Assembly (NCBI GenBank): GCA_028280105.1 | Contig: JANQML010000087.1 | Span: forward strand, 1 to 64,000 | DNA length: 64,000 nt | Source: Desulfobacula sp. | Lineage (GTDB): Bacteria > Desulfobacterota > Desulfobacteria > Desulfobacterales > Desulfobacteraceae | Reading direction: 5' to 3' | Part shown: one piece after another, positions 19,537 to 31,005 of the stretch | Layout: every line of letters begins with the position of its first letter | Numbering within the stretch: the stretch's first letter is position 1 | Position numbers and translations under genes: made by a program | Notes under the pieces: model-generated | The model's input: only the letters and a program-made list of their open reading frames with translations | Told to the model about the DNA's origin: nothing | The model's database searches: none

Positions 19537-20454
19537 ATGATGATGAGAAAGAATGACATGCTCCCGGTGCTCAAAAAACGATCCCTTGTGGTCCAAGCCA
19601 TAAGGGATTTTTTTTGCAGTAAAGATTTTATAGAGGTCGATACCCCGATCCGGTGTCCGTCCGTCATCCCTGAGGCAGAGATCGATCCCGTGGGATCTGA
19701 CAGGCACTTTCTCCAGGCCTCACCGGAATTATGTATGAAACGCCTTCTTTCCAAGGGGTTTGATCATATCTTTCAAATCTGCAAAACCTTTCGAAAGGGA
19801 GAAAGAGGTCCTTTACACCTGCCTGAACTGACACTTCTTGAATGGTACTCAACCCACAGCACCTACCTGGATCTTATGGATCAATGCCAGGCGCTTATTC
19901 AATTCATCGCAAAACAGATCCAACAAACGTCCCCCCTATGTTACCAGGGAGCCACCATCAGACTGGACGAGCCATGGGACCGGCTGTCCGTTGAAAAGGC
20001 GTTTTCATTATACGCAGACATCCCTTTGGAAACCGCTTTGAAAACCGGACGGTTTGATGAAATCATCAGTTTTCAGATCGAACCCCGGTTAGGCAGAACC
20101 AGACCCCTTTTTTTAATGGATTATCCGGCCAGCCTGGCATCGCTTTCACAACTCAAACCGGATAATCCGGATCTTTCCCAACGTGTGGAGCTTTACATTG
20201 CAGGCATTGAACTGGCCAATGGTTTTACGGAACTCACCGATCCGAAAGTACAAAGAATGCGGTTTGAAAAAGAGAATCGTATCCGCCGGGACCGGGGGGA
20301 ATCTCCCCTGCCCCTGCCGGAAAAATTTTTGACCGATCTTGACACCATGCCCCCTGCCGCCGGAATGGCACTTGGTGTCGACCGGCTGGTGATGCTGTTT
20401 ACCGATGCCGCTACCATAGACGAAGTGGTGGCGTTTACCCCTGAAATGCTTTGA
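19537..20454 (+). CDS. epmA: EpmA-like (PoxA/GenX) EF-P lysine ligase
   Basis: Short class II LysRS-like protein lacking anticodon domain; FIEVDTPIRCPSVIPEAEIDP, FRKGERGPLHLPELTLLEWY, ANGFTELTDP, GMALGVDRLVML. Confidence 0.92.
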   Translation: MMMRKNDMLPVLKKRSLVVQAIRDFFCSKDFIEVDTPIRCPSVIPEAEIDPVGSDRHFLQASPELCMKRLLSKGFDHIFQICKTFRKGERGPLHLPELTLLEWYSTHSTYLDLMDQCQALIQFIAKQIQQTSPLCYQGATIRLDEPWDRLSVEKAFSLYADIPLETALKTGRFDEIISFQIEPRLGRTRPLFLMDYPASLASLSQLKPDNPDLSQRVELYIAGIELANGFTELTDPKVQRMRFEKENRIRRDRGESPLPLPEKFLTDLDTMPPAAGMALGVDRLVMLFTDAATIDEVVAFTPEML

Positions 20455-20562
20455 TCGGGAAAAAGGCGATAGATTTAAGGCCATTTTCTAAGTAACAACT
20501 TTTAACATTAACGGATAAACATAGCCCATAGCCGTATCGTGTGCAAATAATCGACTTTCAGG

Positions 20563-21660
20563 CTAATTCCCCAGCTCCTGTCTGACAAAAAAGAACATGA
20601 TCAGACATCCTGCAACAAAGGCCGGGACCGCAATGAAAAAATCCGGCCCAAAAGCCGGCAACTCATTAACGTTTGTGTAAATCCGGACATTTTCATACAC
20701 CTTTATCACACCGTCTTCTTTTATATATTGCTCTGCCATGATGATGCTCTTTTTGAACGGCCACAACGCATAAAGGGAGCCGGTCATCAATCCGATCAAA
20801 AATGCCATGGTTTCATCATAGTGTCGTTTCAAAACCAAGCTGATCAGCCGGGCAAAAAAGAGACCGCCAAAAACAATTCCCATGGAGAAACAGGCTAAAA
20901 ATAAAATATCGTCCGGGTTAAGCGTCTTTAATCCGGAAATAGCCGAGATCACTTCAAAATATTGACCCATCAGAATGAGCACAAGCGATCCGCTGACCCC
21001 GGGCAGAACCATGGCCGATACGGAAACCGCACCGCAAGCCGCCGCATACAGATATTCATCCAGGCTGTACTTTCCGGTAAAAGAGAATGCCTTACCCGAT
21101 GATTCGAATGCCGCCGCTCCCTGACCGGTCTGATAGAGCACCTTATACAGGTTTGATTTTTTTTCAACCCTGTCATAGGGATTGACAGCCCAGGTCACAT
21201 ATATGGTGGCAACCGCGCCGAAAGCCAGAAAAAAAAGCAGACTGGCCTGTCTTTTTTTAAGCATTTTTACCGGAATGACGATTGAAACCAGAATCAACCC
21301 AAAGAAGAGGGCATAGGTCATTGAAAATTGATTAACAACCAAATACTCTATTAAAGTCGATAGACTGAGAATAGCCACCACGGCACCGACAAGCAATTTA
21401 AACAGAAAAATAAAATCCTTTTCCTCTAAAAAGCGGATCAGGTTTTTCAATGTTTCGTTTCGGCAGGGTTTAACTGCCAGGTCATAGCATCGGGACAGGA
21501 TTCCAACGATTGTGGTTTTGTTAATATTGCTCAGAATCGCAAAAACCCGTTCATAGATATTAAAAACCAGTAAAAAGGTACCGCCGGAAACACCGGGAAT
21601 AATATTTGCGGTTCCGAGACAATAGCCGATCAACAATTCTTTTATCAGAGATACTCTCAA
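20563..21660 (-). CDS. DUF368 membrane protein (family implicated in undecaprenyl-phosphate translocation)
   Basis: GTANIIPGVSGGTFLLV and internal repeat MVLPGVSGSLVLILMGQY; multi-TM. Confidence 0.92.
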   Translation of the reverse strand: MRVSLIKELLIGYCLGTANIIPGVSGGTFLLVFNIYERVFAILSNINKTTIVGILSRCYDLAVKPCRNETLKNLIRFLEEKDFIFLFKLLVGAVVAILSLSTLIEYLVVNQFSMTYALFFGLILVSIVIPVKMLKKRQASLLFFLAFGAVATIYVTWAVNPYDRVEKKSNLYKVLYQTGQGAAAFESSGKAFSFTGKYSLDEYLYAAACGAVSVSAMVLPGVSGSLVLILMGQYFEVISAISGLKTLNPDDILFLACFSMGIVFGGLFFARLISLVLKRHYDETMAFLIGLMTGSLYALWPFKKSIIMAEQYIKEDGVIKVYENVRIYTNVNELPAFGPDFFIAVPAFVAGCLIMFFFVRQELGN

Positions 21661-21691
21661 TGGTGTGGTTTCCGTATGGAATGGAGAGGGA

Positions 21692-22444
21692 CTAGCCGTC
21701 CCAGCCGTGCTGGCCGATTAATTTGACAAACCGGCATCCGCCAAGATTATAAGTTCGAACGCCGTCTTCCGTCTTTTCGAGTTTGATTAATTCCTGGGAC
21801 ATATGTCCTCCCACCGGGATAACCAAACGTCCCCCCACAGCCAGTTGGTCCACCAGGGGCGGCGGTATCTGCTGACCGCCTGCAGTAACGATAATGGCAT
21901 CAAACGGGCTTTCAGCCTTCCAGCCTTGGGTACCGTCCGAGTACCGGGTGACAATGTTGTGGTATTTTAAAGAATCAAAGAGTTTCCGAGTCTGAAGAAA
22001 CAAGGTGTTGTTTCTTTCAATCGTATAGACTTTATAGGCGATTTGAGCCAGGATGGCTGCCTGGTATCCCGATCCGGTACCGATTTCGAGGACACGCTCA
22101 TGCCCTTTGAGTTCAAGCGCCTGGGTCATCTCGGCAATGATATACGGCTGGGAGATGGTCTGCCCTTCACCGATGGGCAGCGGAAAATCACCATAAGCGC
22201 TATCTACAAGGGCTTCGCTTACAAACAGATGGCGGGGAACCGTTGCCATGGCTTTAAGGACATCCGGGTCGCGAACCCCTCTGGACAGGATCTGATTTTC
22301 AACCATTTCACGGCGCCAATGACCGTATTTTTTAGGCTCTTCTTTCATGCACACTGTCATACCAGCAACCATAGGTTTGGTCAAGACGTTAGAAGGCAAC
22401 ACCGCAGGGCAAACGCATGTAGAATCGGCAGGCTTTTTGATCAT
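21692..22444 (-). CDS. pcm: Protein-L-isoaspartate O-methyltransferase
   Basis: [51 protein letters not shown]. Confidence 0.95.
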   Translation of the reverse strand: MIKKPADSTCVCPAVLPSNVLTKPMVAGMTVCMKEEPKKYGHWRREMVENQILSRGVRDPDVLKAMATVPRHLFVSEALVDSAYGDFPLPIGEGQTISQPYIIAEMTQALELKGHERVLEIGTGSGYQAAILAQIAYKVYTIERNNTLFLQTRKLFDSLKYHNIVTRYSDGTQGWKAESPFDAIIVTAGGQQIPPPLVDQLAVGGRLVIPVGGHMSQELIKLEKTEDGVRTYNLGGCRFVKLIGQHGWDG

Positions 22445-22768
22445 TCTATAATATTAAACACTTAGCCCTTTGTCAAAAATTAATCTGCGTTTGCCTTCAT
22501 CGTGTAACCATCTGAAATCATTTATACTGAATCTTACATGCGATAACCCTGGACAACACCGTTCCGAATTCGCAATATCGATTTTAGGCGGACACGCCTC
22601 AGGCCGGGGTCAAGACAAAGCTCACCCACCGGTTAAACATTTAAAGTTGAAATCCGAAAGAAACCCTGAAAAAGACGTTAAACAGATCACCGCCACCTAA
22701 ATCGCAGCCCGTTTTTAATACCCCGCATATCAGCGATACCGTGCCGTTTTTGCTTTTTAAAACAATCG

Positions 22769-23356
22769 CTAAATTTTATAAATCACCCGCTTATCGGTAA
22801 TAATGATGTCCACAGTGTATTTCCTGGATTCCATTTGAATCTGATCCACAACCTGTTCTTCATAAGCCAAAGAGACTTTTCGGCAGGTTTCGGGTAATTT
22901 GGTGATCATTTTAGTATAATAATTGTTTCCAAAACCGACGCGGCCGCCTTTATCGTCAAAGGCAAGTCCCGGGATAATGGCAATATCCACGTCTTCCAGA
23001 GTTATTTTTTTACACCGTTCGGTGTTGGGTTCCCAAATATCATTTGCGCTTAAAACCAGATCTTTATTGTAATTGCTTATTTTGTAAAGGTTGATGGTAT
23101 TTTTGGCATCGGTAAAAACAGGGAGGGCCAGTCCTTTTTCAATCTGCAATGCCTTTTTTATAATCTCTTCCGTGGGAATTTCATTGCTTACAGGTGTGTA
23201 TAAAAAAGCCAGCTGCGCTTCCATAAAATTCGCAAATTCAAACAATTTATGTTCAATTCTTTTATACTTTTGAGCCAACTCTTCTTCGCTAAGGGCGTTT
23301 AACCGGTTTGCAACCTGAGTTAAATAATTATTTTCACCGTTTTTTATTTCTTCCAT
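22769..23356 (-). CDS. 5-formyltetrahydrofolate cyclo-ligase
   Basis: IAIIPGLAFDDKGGRVGFGNNYYTKMI. Confidence 0.9.
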   Translation of the reverse strand: MEEIKNGENNYLTQVANRLNALSEEELAQKYKRIEHKLFEFANFMEAQLAFLYTPVSNEIPTEEIIKKALQIEKGLALPVFTDAKNTINLYKISNYNKDLVLSANDIWEPNTERCKKITLEDVDIAIIPGLAFDDKGGRVGFGNNYYTKMITKLPETCRKVSLAYEEQVVDQIQMESRKYTVDIIITDKRVIYKI

Positions 23357-23535
23357 ACCCTAAAATTCCTTTTATTACAAAAATGTTTTTAGCAAATATT
23401 ATACAGAAGTCACCAATTGTCAACCGGCAATAACCATTGACTGTTTACACCCTGCATGGTATCAGGATAAATGGGTTGAAGAATCTTTTAAATTAAGAAC
23501 ATAAGCACTTGCAACGGGGTAAATTAAGATAAAAA

Positions 23536-24828
23536 ATGCTGGATTTAAAATATATCAAACAGAATCTCGAACGGGTTAAAAGTGGAATGGAACGAAGACG
23601 GGCAAACATTGATTTTACCTCTCTTTTAAATAACGATCAAAAACGAAAAAACCTGCTGATAGAAATTGAAGCCCTCCGTCAAAAAAGAAATACCGTCTCC
23701 GATGAGATCGCAAAGATCAAGAGATCCGGCGGTGACGCTGAAAAACATATTATCGAAATGAGGGAGGTTTCGGAAAGGGTGAAACTATTGGACAGGGACC
23801 TGTCCGTGGTTCAGCAGGAAATCGACAGTTTCCTGCTAACGATCCCCAACCTGCCTCATGAGGATGTTCCCCAGGGAAATGACGACACTGAAAACCGGAT
23901 TGAAAAAACCGTTGGAAACATCAGACAATTCAGTTTTAATGCAAAGGCGCATTGGGAGATCGGTGAGGAATTGGGAATTCTGGATCTGCCCCGGGCAGCC
24001 AAGTTGGCCGGCGCCAGGTTTCCGTTGTACCTGGGTAACGGCGCCAGACTTGAACGGGCGCTGATCAATTTCATGCTGGATATCCACATTACCGAACATG
24101 GATACACAGAGGCCTTGCCGCCTTTTATCGCCAACCAGGCCACCATGACCGGAACCGGTCAGCTGCCCAAGTTTGAAGAAGATCTGTTTAAACTCAAAGG
24201 TTGGGACTATTATTTGATTCCCACGTCTGAAGTTCCCATAACCAATATCTATGCAAATGAAATTGTAGAAGAATCCATGTTGCCGTTCAAGTTTACGGCC
24301 TATACCCCCTGCTTCAGGTCAGAGGCCGGTTCCTACGGCAGAGATACCAAAGGGTTGATTCGGCATCACCAGTTTAACAAGGTGGAGATGGTCAAGCTGA
24401 CATCCCCGGAAACCTCTTTTGATGAGTTGGAATCCTTACTGGCCAATGCAGAGGTAATTCTTCAGCGCCTGGCGCTTCCCTACCAGGTGGTGACCCTTTG
24501 TACCGGAGACCTGGGTTTTTCCGCCACAAAAACCTATGACATTGAAGTCTGGATGCCGGGTCAGGACGATGGAAAAGGAAAGTACCGGGAGATCTCATCC
24601 TGTTCCAACTGCCTGGATTTTCAAGCCAGAAGGGCCAATATACGGTTCAGAAGAAAAAACGGCAAAAAACCCGGGTTCGTTCATACCCTGAACGGTTCAG
24701 GCCTGGCCGTGGGAAGGACTCTTGCCGCTATACTCGAGAACTACCAGCAGGCAGACGGGTCTGTTAGAATCCCCGATGCACTGGTCCCTTACATGGGGGG
24801 ACAAAAGGAGATTCGAAATGAGATATGA
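23536..24828 (+). CDS. serS: Seryl-tRNA synthetase
   Basis: [21 protein letters not shown], coiled-coil arm, [58 protein letters not shown]. Confidence 0.98.
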   Translation: MLDLKYIKQNLERVKSGMERRRANIDFTSLLNNDQKRKNLLIEIEALRQKRNTVSDEIAKIKRSGGDAEKHIIEMREVSERVKLLDRDLSVVQQEIDSFLLTIPNLPHEDVPQGNDDTENRIEKTVGNIRQFSFNAKAHWEIGEELGILDLPRAAKLAGARFPLYLGNGARLERALINFMLDIHITEHGYTEALPPFIANQATMTGTGQLPKFEEDLFKLKGWDYYLIPTSEVPITNIYANEIVEESMLPFKFTAYTPCFRSEAGSYGRDTKGLIRHHQFNKVEMVKLTSPETSFDELESLLANAEVILQRLALPYQVVTLCTGDLGFSATKTYDIEVWMPGQDDGKGKYREISSCSNCLDFQARRANIRFRRKNGKKPGFVHTLNGSGLAVGRTLAAILENYQQADGSVRIPDALVPYMGGQKEIRNEI

Positions 24829-26323
24829 TTACTCTTTTGAAGATATAGAACCCTATGTCATCCCTCGGCCCAACGGAGAACTCTACTATAAATGCCTGGG
24901 CTGTTCGGCTGAGTATTCTATTGAAAAACTGCTCTATGTCTGCCCGGAATGCAACCAGGTTCTGTTGCTCCACGATCGGAACGCCGATCATTTAAAAAAG
25001 ATATCCGGTCAAACCTGGCAGAAGATTTTTGATTTTAGAAAGATGCTTAAAATTCCGGCGTTAAAGGGCATCTACCGATATCATGAATTCATTGGATCAT
25101 GCATCCCCCTGGATTCAATTGTATACCTGGGCGAAGGCCATACCCCGGTGGTGGAAGCAAGTGACCATTTAAAAGAAAAAACAGACGCAAATTTTTATTT
25201 TAAAAACGATGGGCAGAATCCTTCGGCCTCATTTAAAGACCGGGGAATGGCCAGTGCCGTTTCCAGCATAAAGTATCTGGTCGACCAAAACCTTGTCTCA
25301 GATGTGATTGCCGTTTGCGCATCCACAGGGGACACGTCGGCGGCTGCGGCATTGTATGCTTCCTACCTGGATCCGATGATCAAATCGGCGGTTTTGCTGC
25401 CCCATAAAAAAGTAACATCCCAGCAATTGTCCCAACCGTTGGGAAGCGGTGCCCGGGTGTTTGAGATCCCGGGAGTTTTTGACGATTGTATGAAGGTGGT
25501 GGAAACCCTTTCTTCATCTTATCCGGTTGTCCTTTTAAATTCTAAAAATGCCTGGCGAATTTTAGGCCAGGAATCTTTCTCATACGAAATCGCCCAGGAT
25601 TTTGACTGGGATATGGCAGATAAAGTGGTGGTGGTTCCCATAGGCAATGCCGGGAACATCTCCGCCGTAATGAACGGGTTCATCAAGTTTTACGAAGCCG
25701 GCATCATTAACCGGTTGCCCAAAATAATTGGTGTCCAGTCCGAACACGCAGATCCGGTTTATAGATATTACCTGGAACCGGATGAAAATAAGCGGGTGTT
25801 TAAACCCGTTGATACCCAACCCAGCGTTGCCCAGGCCGCGATGATCGGAAACCCGGTATCCATGCCCCGGGTCATTGAGATTGCTCAAAAATACAATCGG
25901 CTGATGGAAAAAGAGCAGGTCTTTTTCGTTCGGGTGACCGAACAGGCGATTATGGACTGGCAATTAACCGCAAATGCCGCCGGGCATATCGCCTGTACCC
26001 AGGGTGGTGAGTGCCTGGCAGGCTTGGTGGCGGCCCGAGAGAATAAGATTGTATCTAAAAATGAAACCGCCATTCTTGATGCCACGGCCCATGCCATCAA
26101 ATTTTCGGAGTTCCAGGATCTCTATTTTAATTCCACGATTTCCGAATCATATAAAGTTGTTTCAAACCCTGAAAAGATCAACCTGCCGACCCTGATATTG
26201 CCTGATACCCCCAATTTGATGCCGTCTCAAAAGAACCGGCTGGCACCAGCAGATCTAAAAAAATTTGTAAATGAAATATCCGATAAGATAGCAAACCAGT
26301 TGGGTTTAAACGTCTTTTCATAG
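24818..26323 (+). CDS. thrC: Threonine synthase
   Basis: PLP motif '[15 protein letters not shown]', '[18 protein letters not shown]', '[11 protein letters not shown]'; start at 24818 overlaps serS stop by 11 nt. Confidence 0.93.
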   Translation: MRYDYSFEDIEPYVIPRPNGELYYKCLGCSAEYSIEKLLYVCPECNQVLLLHDRNADHLKKISGQTWQKIFDFRKMLKIPALKGIYRYHEFIGSCIPLDSIVYLGEGHTPVVEASDHLKEKTDANFYFKNDGQNPSASFKDRGMASAVSSIKYLVDQNLVSDVIAVCASTGDTSAAAALYASYLDPMIKSAVLLPHKKVTSQQLSQPLGSGARVFEIPGVFDDCMKVVETLSSSYPVVLLNSKNAWRILGQESFSYEIAQDFDWDMADKVVVVPIGNAGNISAVMNGFIKFYEAGIINRLPKIIGVQSEHADPVYRYYLEPDENKRVFKPVDTQPSVAQAAMIGNPVSMPRVIEIAQKYNRLMEKEQVFFVRVTEQAIMDWQLTANAAGHIACTQGGECLAGLVAARENKIVSKNETAILDATAHAIKFSEFQDLYFNSTISESYKVVSNPEKINLPTLILPDTPNLMPSQKNRLAPADLKKFVNEISDKIANQLGLNVFS

Positions 26324-26330
26324 TTGGTTT

Positions 26331-27791
26331 ATGAAAAAAAAACTTTTTTTCAACATATCCTGGTTCACCAGTCTGGCCGTGTTCTGTGTCAGCTTTTTTG
26401 TGGCAGTCTCTGCCGGGGCAAAAGGGGTTAAAACATCTTATAAAAGATATTCTATTTTTAAATATCAGAATGAATATATCCTGTGTGAGCCGTATACGGT
26501 TAAAAAAGATGACTGGCTGTATAAAATATTCCGAAAAAAAGGAGAAATCGCAGAAAAGGATTTCCCCCACTTTCTTCTGATTTTTAAAGAACTCAACCCT
26601 CAGATTTCCAATATTGACGCCATCGAACCCGGTATTCCCATCCTGATCCCGTTAAAAAAGGTTGATAAAAAAGATTACGATCTGAGTCCGTCCGACAATA
26701 TCGATGTGCCGGTAATTGAATTTTCCACATTGCCGGATGATAAGATTCTGGCCCCGTTTATCAGAAAACATACCGTTAAAAAAGGAGAAAACCTTTCCGG
26801 CCTGATAAACGAACAATTCCTTGAAAGGGGAAGGCGATTATCAGAAGAAGGATTAAAGGCCTTTCAGTTGGCAAATCCCCATATTCAAAATGTCAATATC
26901 ATATTTGAAGGGTCTGATATTTATCTGCCGGACCCATCCATTAAATCTCAACCCTGGTTCCGTTCATTTTTTCCTCAAAAAGATGAAAAAGAAAATAGAT
27001 CCGCCCGTCCGCCGTCTCTGGAATCACGGGTGAACGAAATGCAACTGCTTCAACTCAAAAAATACAGTTCACTGGTCGGCGCCACCCTCCTGAGCCGGGG
27101 TAAAATGTATTTTCCGGGTAACGAGGGTGACAGACAAGTCCTTGATCTGTCCGACACCCCCATTATAAAAACCAAAGATGGCGGTAAAATTTTGGTCCTT
27201 TCAGGAATCAATCAAAACGAGGTTCTTCTTAAACAGGTTCGGGAGTATTGGAAGGATTTACGAATCCAGATGATGACTGAAACTTTGGAGCAGTTAAAAA
27301 CAGCTGAAAAAAACGAATCCGCCATAAAACCCGGTGTGTCGATTAAAAATAAACAGCTCGTGAAAAACCTGCTGGATCTGACACCGTATGAGTATATACC
27401 TGATGCATCCATACCGTTTACACTGAACAACATTCGGCTGGAAGCGAGTTTTGGCAGAATTATCAGAGAAGATCAAACCGATCTTCTGATCAATTTCGGC
27501 AATGTTTACGGAAACGCCCTTGACATCCTGTCAAAAAAAGAATTTGACATTATTTCCATCACCTCCCAGTTAACATCACAGGAAATCTCTCAACTCGTTT
27601 TTTCAAATCTCGGATATGCAACCTGGAATGATCCCTCATTCCATACCGGTATGCAGTTGGAGAGCATTAAAGGGGTTTATGCAGTCAAAAAAAACGAGAA
27701 GTTGTTTATACCCGAAAACCCATTGACTGCCTCAGCCATTGCCTATTTAAAAAAAGAGGAGGTCAAAATTTTGCCTCTTCTATCCCCTTAG
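26331..27791 (+). CDS. Secreted LysM-repeat protein
   Basis: Signal peptide; two LysM-like repeats (YTVKKDDWLYKIF...GIPILIPLKK; HTVKKGENLSGLI...SDIYLPDP). Confidence 0.8.
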   Translation: MKKKLFFNISWFTSLAVFCVSFFVAVSAGAKGVKTSYKRYSIFKYQNEYILCEPYTVKKDDWLYKIFRKKGEIAEKDFPHFLLIFKELNPQISNIDAIEPGIPILIPLKKVDKKDYDLSPSDNIDVPVIEFSTLPDDKILAPFIRKHTVKKGENLSGLINEQFLERGRRLSEEGLKAFQLANPHIQNVNIIFEGSDIYLPDPSIKSQPWFRSFFPQKDEKENRSARPPSLESRVNEMQLLQLKKYSSLVGATLLSRGKMYFPGNEGDRQVLDLSDTPIIKTKDGGKILVLSGINQNEVLLKQVREYWKDLRIQMMTETLEQLKTAEKNESAIKPGVSIKNKQLVKNLLDLTPYEYIPDASIPFTLNNIRLEASFGRIIREDQTDLLINFGNVYGNALDILSKKEFDIISITSQLTSQEISQLVFSNLGYATWNDPSFHTGMQLESIKGVYAVKKNEKLFIPENPLTASAIAYLKKEEVKILPLLSP

Positions 27792-27813
27792 AAAATAAAG
27801 GAATAAAGGACGA

Positions 27814-28584
27814 ATGATGTACCAATCCATTCTGATTTGTTTGAGCGCTCTGACGATCTTTCTTGCCGCATCCTGTGCCACTGGAAATTTTGAGCAGCAA
27901 TCCAAACAAAAAGAGATTGCAAGGGCGACCCAACGGTTAGGTGAAGAACAATATAAAAACGGAAATTTTACAGCGGCATTAAAAAATCTTCTTCAAGCGA
28001 AAAAAAGCCTTGCCGACGACCCCTATCTCCATAACAGCCTCGGATTGGTCTATTTATCGAAAAACCGACCGGATCTGGCTGAAAACCATTTCAAGCAGGC
28101 ACTTCGCCATAAACCGGATTATATCCAGGCAAAAAACAATCTTGGCGGGACATATATGAAACAAGAAAAATGGGAGCCTGCGGTTCAGCTATTTAAAGAG
28201 GTATCGGAAAGCCTTTTATACGCCACCCCTGAAAAACCGTTATCCAATCTGGGGTGGGTCTACTTTCACCAAAGCATGTTTAAACAGGCAAGACGATATT
28301 TTGATCAGGCCCTTGATATCCGGCCCGGATTCATCAATGCTGTCCACGGGATTGCTTCCATATACATCAAACAGCAAGACTATTCAAATGCCTTCTCTTT
28401 TCTCCATGCGGCGCTTGAAAGGAACCCCGGTGCAGCTGTCTTACATGCTGATCTGGCAATCGCATATGAGGCAACCGAGAATTTATCCCAGGCCAGGAAT
28501 GCATGGAATGTGGTTTTAAACCTGGTTCCCGAGCAATCCAATCTGGCAAAAGATGCCAGAAAAAATCTTTCCCGGTTAGAGTAG
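27814..28584 (+). CDS. TPR lipoprotein, PilF/PilW-like
   Basis: Lipobox 'FLAASCATG', tandem TPRs (DPYLHNSLGLVYLSKNRPDLAENHFKQALRHKPDYIQAKNNLGGTY); adjacent to pil genes. Confidence 0.82.
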   Translation: MMYQSILICLSALTIFLAASCATGNFEQQSKQKEIARATQRLGEEQYKNGNFTAALKNLLQAKKSLADDPYLHNSLGLVYLSKNRPDLAENHFKQALRHKPDYIQAKNNLGGTYMKQEKWEPAVQLFKEVSESLLYATPEKPLSNLGWVYFHQSMFKQARRYFDQALDIRPGFINAVHGIASIYIKQQDYSNAFSFLHAALERNPGAAVLHADLAIAYEATENLSQARNAWNVVLNLVPEQSNLAKDARKNLSRLE

Positions 28585-28611
28585 AGACCCTCTCCTTGAG
28601 TCTGCCGTTTC

Positions 28612-31005
28612 CTATCTTTTTCCGGTAATGATATTCTCTTTTTGTTCCAGTTGTACAATGGAGGGCGTAATAAAAATCAGCAACTCATTTCTATTATCAA
28701 CATTTGTATCTTTTCTGAACAATCTGCCTAAAATGGGGATACCGGATAGAACTGGGGTTCCGATAACCCCTTTATTGTCAGTTGTTTTCACAATCCCTCC
28801 AATAACAACCGTATCATTGTCATTGACCAGAAGCTCGGTTTCGGCTTCATTGGTGGAAAGGCTGGGAACTCCACTTACGATATCATCAATGTCGTTTTTC
28901 GTCAGATACACATTCATGGAAATCCGGTTATCCGGAGTCACATGGGGTGTGACCTCAAGCAATAAATCAATGCTTTTAAATTTTACGGAGGACCCGCCGC
29001 TGTCATCCCTTTCAAGGTAGGCAAACTCAAGTCCCTGCTTGATTTTTGCTTTCTTGTTATCCAGGGTTAATATCCGGGGTGAAGAAACAATTCTGACATC
29101 TCCTTTTACTTCAGAGGCGGCGATCTGGGCATTCAATTGGGTGAGTGAAGAACCGAAGAGCCTGAAAAAGTTGAAGGTTCCGGTATTGGCCGGATTTGAG
29201 GCAGTTATAGGCTGATTCAGTGCGATGGTAAAATCCGTCTCCCCCGCAGTTGGTTCGTTTCTTTCAGACAGGGCCAGGCCGATTCCAAGTTCTTTGGAAA
29301 AATTCTTGGTGACCTCAACCACCTTGGCTTCAATCATGATCTGGGGCGTGACCTTATCGAGCCTGAAAATGATCTCCTTTGCCTGCCCAATCTTTTCTTG
29401 GGTGTCCGTGATGATGATCATATTGGTCCGATTATCCACACTGAGCGTTCCCCTGTCCTTGGTGAGAATTTGGGAGATGTGCGGCTTGATATCCGAGTCT
29501 GCATCGGAATAGTTAATGGGTATATATTCGGTGGTCAGCGGTTCAAGGCTCTTTCTCTGTTCCAAGGATTTTTTCCGAGATTCGATCGCTGCCTGACGCA
29601 ATTTTTCTTCATTATCCAGGCTCTCAAGCGTTGCGATCCGAATGACATTTCCCTCTTTTTTCTGCCCCAGATTATTCATTTTCAACACCAGGTCCAGAAC
29701 CTGGTCCCAGGGAACCGGATTATCGAGGGTTAAGGTTACCTTGCCTTGGACATCGTCATCAATGGCGAAATTCAACCCGCCCACGCTTCGTAAAATCCTG
29801 AACACATTTTTTATATCTGTTTCAAAAAAATCGAGCTTAATTTTTTCACCTGTATAGGTTTTCGGCCTGTCAAATATCTCCCCATCTGGATCCGTTTCTC
29901 TATTATCCGGCAAAACAGGTTCAAACTGCGATCTTGCTTCCATCTGCGGCTGCTGCGCCATAAGATCTTGATCGTTTCCCGTCGAACCGCCTATTTTCTT
30001 TTTGGCTTTGCCAAATACAGGCGGTTCCACCCGGGATGCTTCAAAGTAGAGAGATAAAATGTTTGCATCCTGGACCACACGAAACGGAACCTGATCCCTG
30101 GTATTAATCTCAATTTTCGCATCCTTCTCTTTGCCCGGCATTTGCATCGGCATCAAACTTTCAACTGCAGATTTAAAATAATAGGTCAAAATGGGCCGTT
30201 CATGATGTTTCGGGATAATGGTGTTATACAGGTTTAAATAGAGCTTTTGATCTTCTCCCTGAATAATGTCGTATCTTACCGGATGGGTGGTCTTAACGAT
30301 AATATCCGATGTTCCGTCTTCCATGGTATTGAATTCGATATCCGTCATCCGTGCCGTTTTGTCAGAAAAATCCATTGGCTTTTCTTCTTTGGGTTCGGCA
30401 ACCAAATTCAAGGGTGCCGGATCTGTTTCTATTTTTTGGGATACCAGTGCAACCGGTTTCTCACCGGTTGCTTTCATTGCCGGCACGTTCGTGCCGGACA
30501 ACTTTACGGTCAGTGACTCCGCTTCTTCGAGCATCTCATAGTTGAGGTCCTCATTGAGTAGTATCTCCACTTTGGCGGTTGTCTGTTCAACGTCGGCATA
30601 GGCAACGACAATATCTGTAACGTTTTCCGAGTCGATCAACGGGACCTGTAAGCCGTCCTCTATTCTAGTATTGGGCAGGTAAACGGCAATGCCAAAGGGA
30701 AAGGACTGCTTGATTGAGGTATAAACCAGTTTTTGATTACCCCGGATCTCTATATCAACGGATTGGGCAGACTGTTGCACATGGAGGGAGGATATGTGTC
30801 GCAGAACGTTGTTTACCGGTTCAGAACCGGTTTTAATCCGTTCTTTTTCCAGCCCGATCCGTTCCTCGTTTGCAGCTTCGGCTTTAACCGGTTCCGGCTG
30901 CCGGGCCATACACCCGGAAATAATAAAAAGAGCCAGACAGATCAGACCGTACCCGGCAAGGCGTCTTATTTTTTTTGACTGAAAAACAGGCATATTACTC
31001 CCCAT
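28612..31005 (-). CDS. pilQ: Type IV pilus secretin
   Basis: AMIN-like N-terminal regions, STN/secretin motifs 'LDFFETDIKNVFRILRSVGGLNFAIDDDVQGKVTL', 'EAKVVEVTKNFSKELGIGL', 'VVIGGIVKT...GIPILGRLFR'. Confidence 0.95.
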   Translation of the reverse strand: MGSNMPVFQSKKIRRLAGYGLICLALFIISGCMARQPEPVKAEAANEERIGLEKERIKTGSEPVNNVLRHISSLHVQQSAQSVDIEIRGNQKLVYTSIKQSFPFGIAVYLPNTRIEDGLQVPLIDSENVTDIVVAYADVEQTTAKVEILLNEDLNYEMLEEAESLTVKLSGTNVPAMKATGEKPVALVSQKIETDPAPLNLVAEPKEEKPMDFSDKTARMTDIEFNTMEDGTSDIIVKTTHPVRYDIIQGEDQKLYLNLYNTIIPKHHERPILTYYFKSAVESLMPMQMPGKEKDAKIEINTRDQVPFRVVQDANILSLYFEASRVEPPVFGKAKKKIGGSTGNDQDLMAQQPQMEARSQFEPVLPDNRETDPDGEIFDRPKTYTGEKIKLDFFETDIKNVFRILRSVGGLNFAIDDDVQGKVTLTLDNPVPWDQVLDLVLKMNNLGQKKEGNVIRIATLESLDNEEKLRQAAIESRKKSLEQRKSLEPLTTEYIPINYSDADSDIKPHISQILTKDRGTLSVDNRTNMIIITDTQEKIGQAKEIIFRLDKVTPQIMIEAKVVEVTKNFSKELGIGLALSERNEPTAGETDFTIALNQPITASNPANTGTFNFFRLFGSSLTQLNAQIAASEVKGDVRIVSSPRILTLDNKKAKIKQGLEFAYLERDDSGGSSVKFKSIDLLLEVTPHVTPDNRISMNVYLTKNDIDDIVSGVPSLSTNEAETELLVNDNDTVVIGGIVKTTDNKGVIGTPVLSGIPILGRLFRKDTNVDNRNELLIFITPSIVQLEQKENIITGKR

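Noticed and set aside
22470-22700. 76-aa ORF between pcm and 5-FCL genes
   Set aside because: No recognisable family or ribosome-binding context; cannot be distinguished from chance.
23357-23535. Possible 6S RNA upstream of the 5-FCL gene (known linkage in gammaproteobacteria)
   Set aside because: The 180-bp gap is AT-rich and lacks the long closing stem and bubble expected of 6S RNA.
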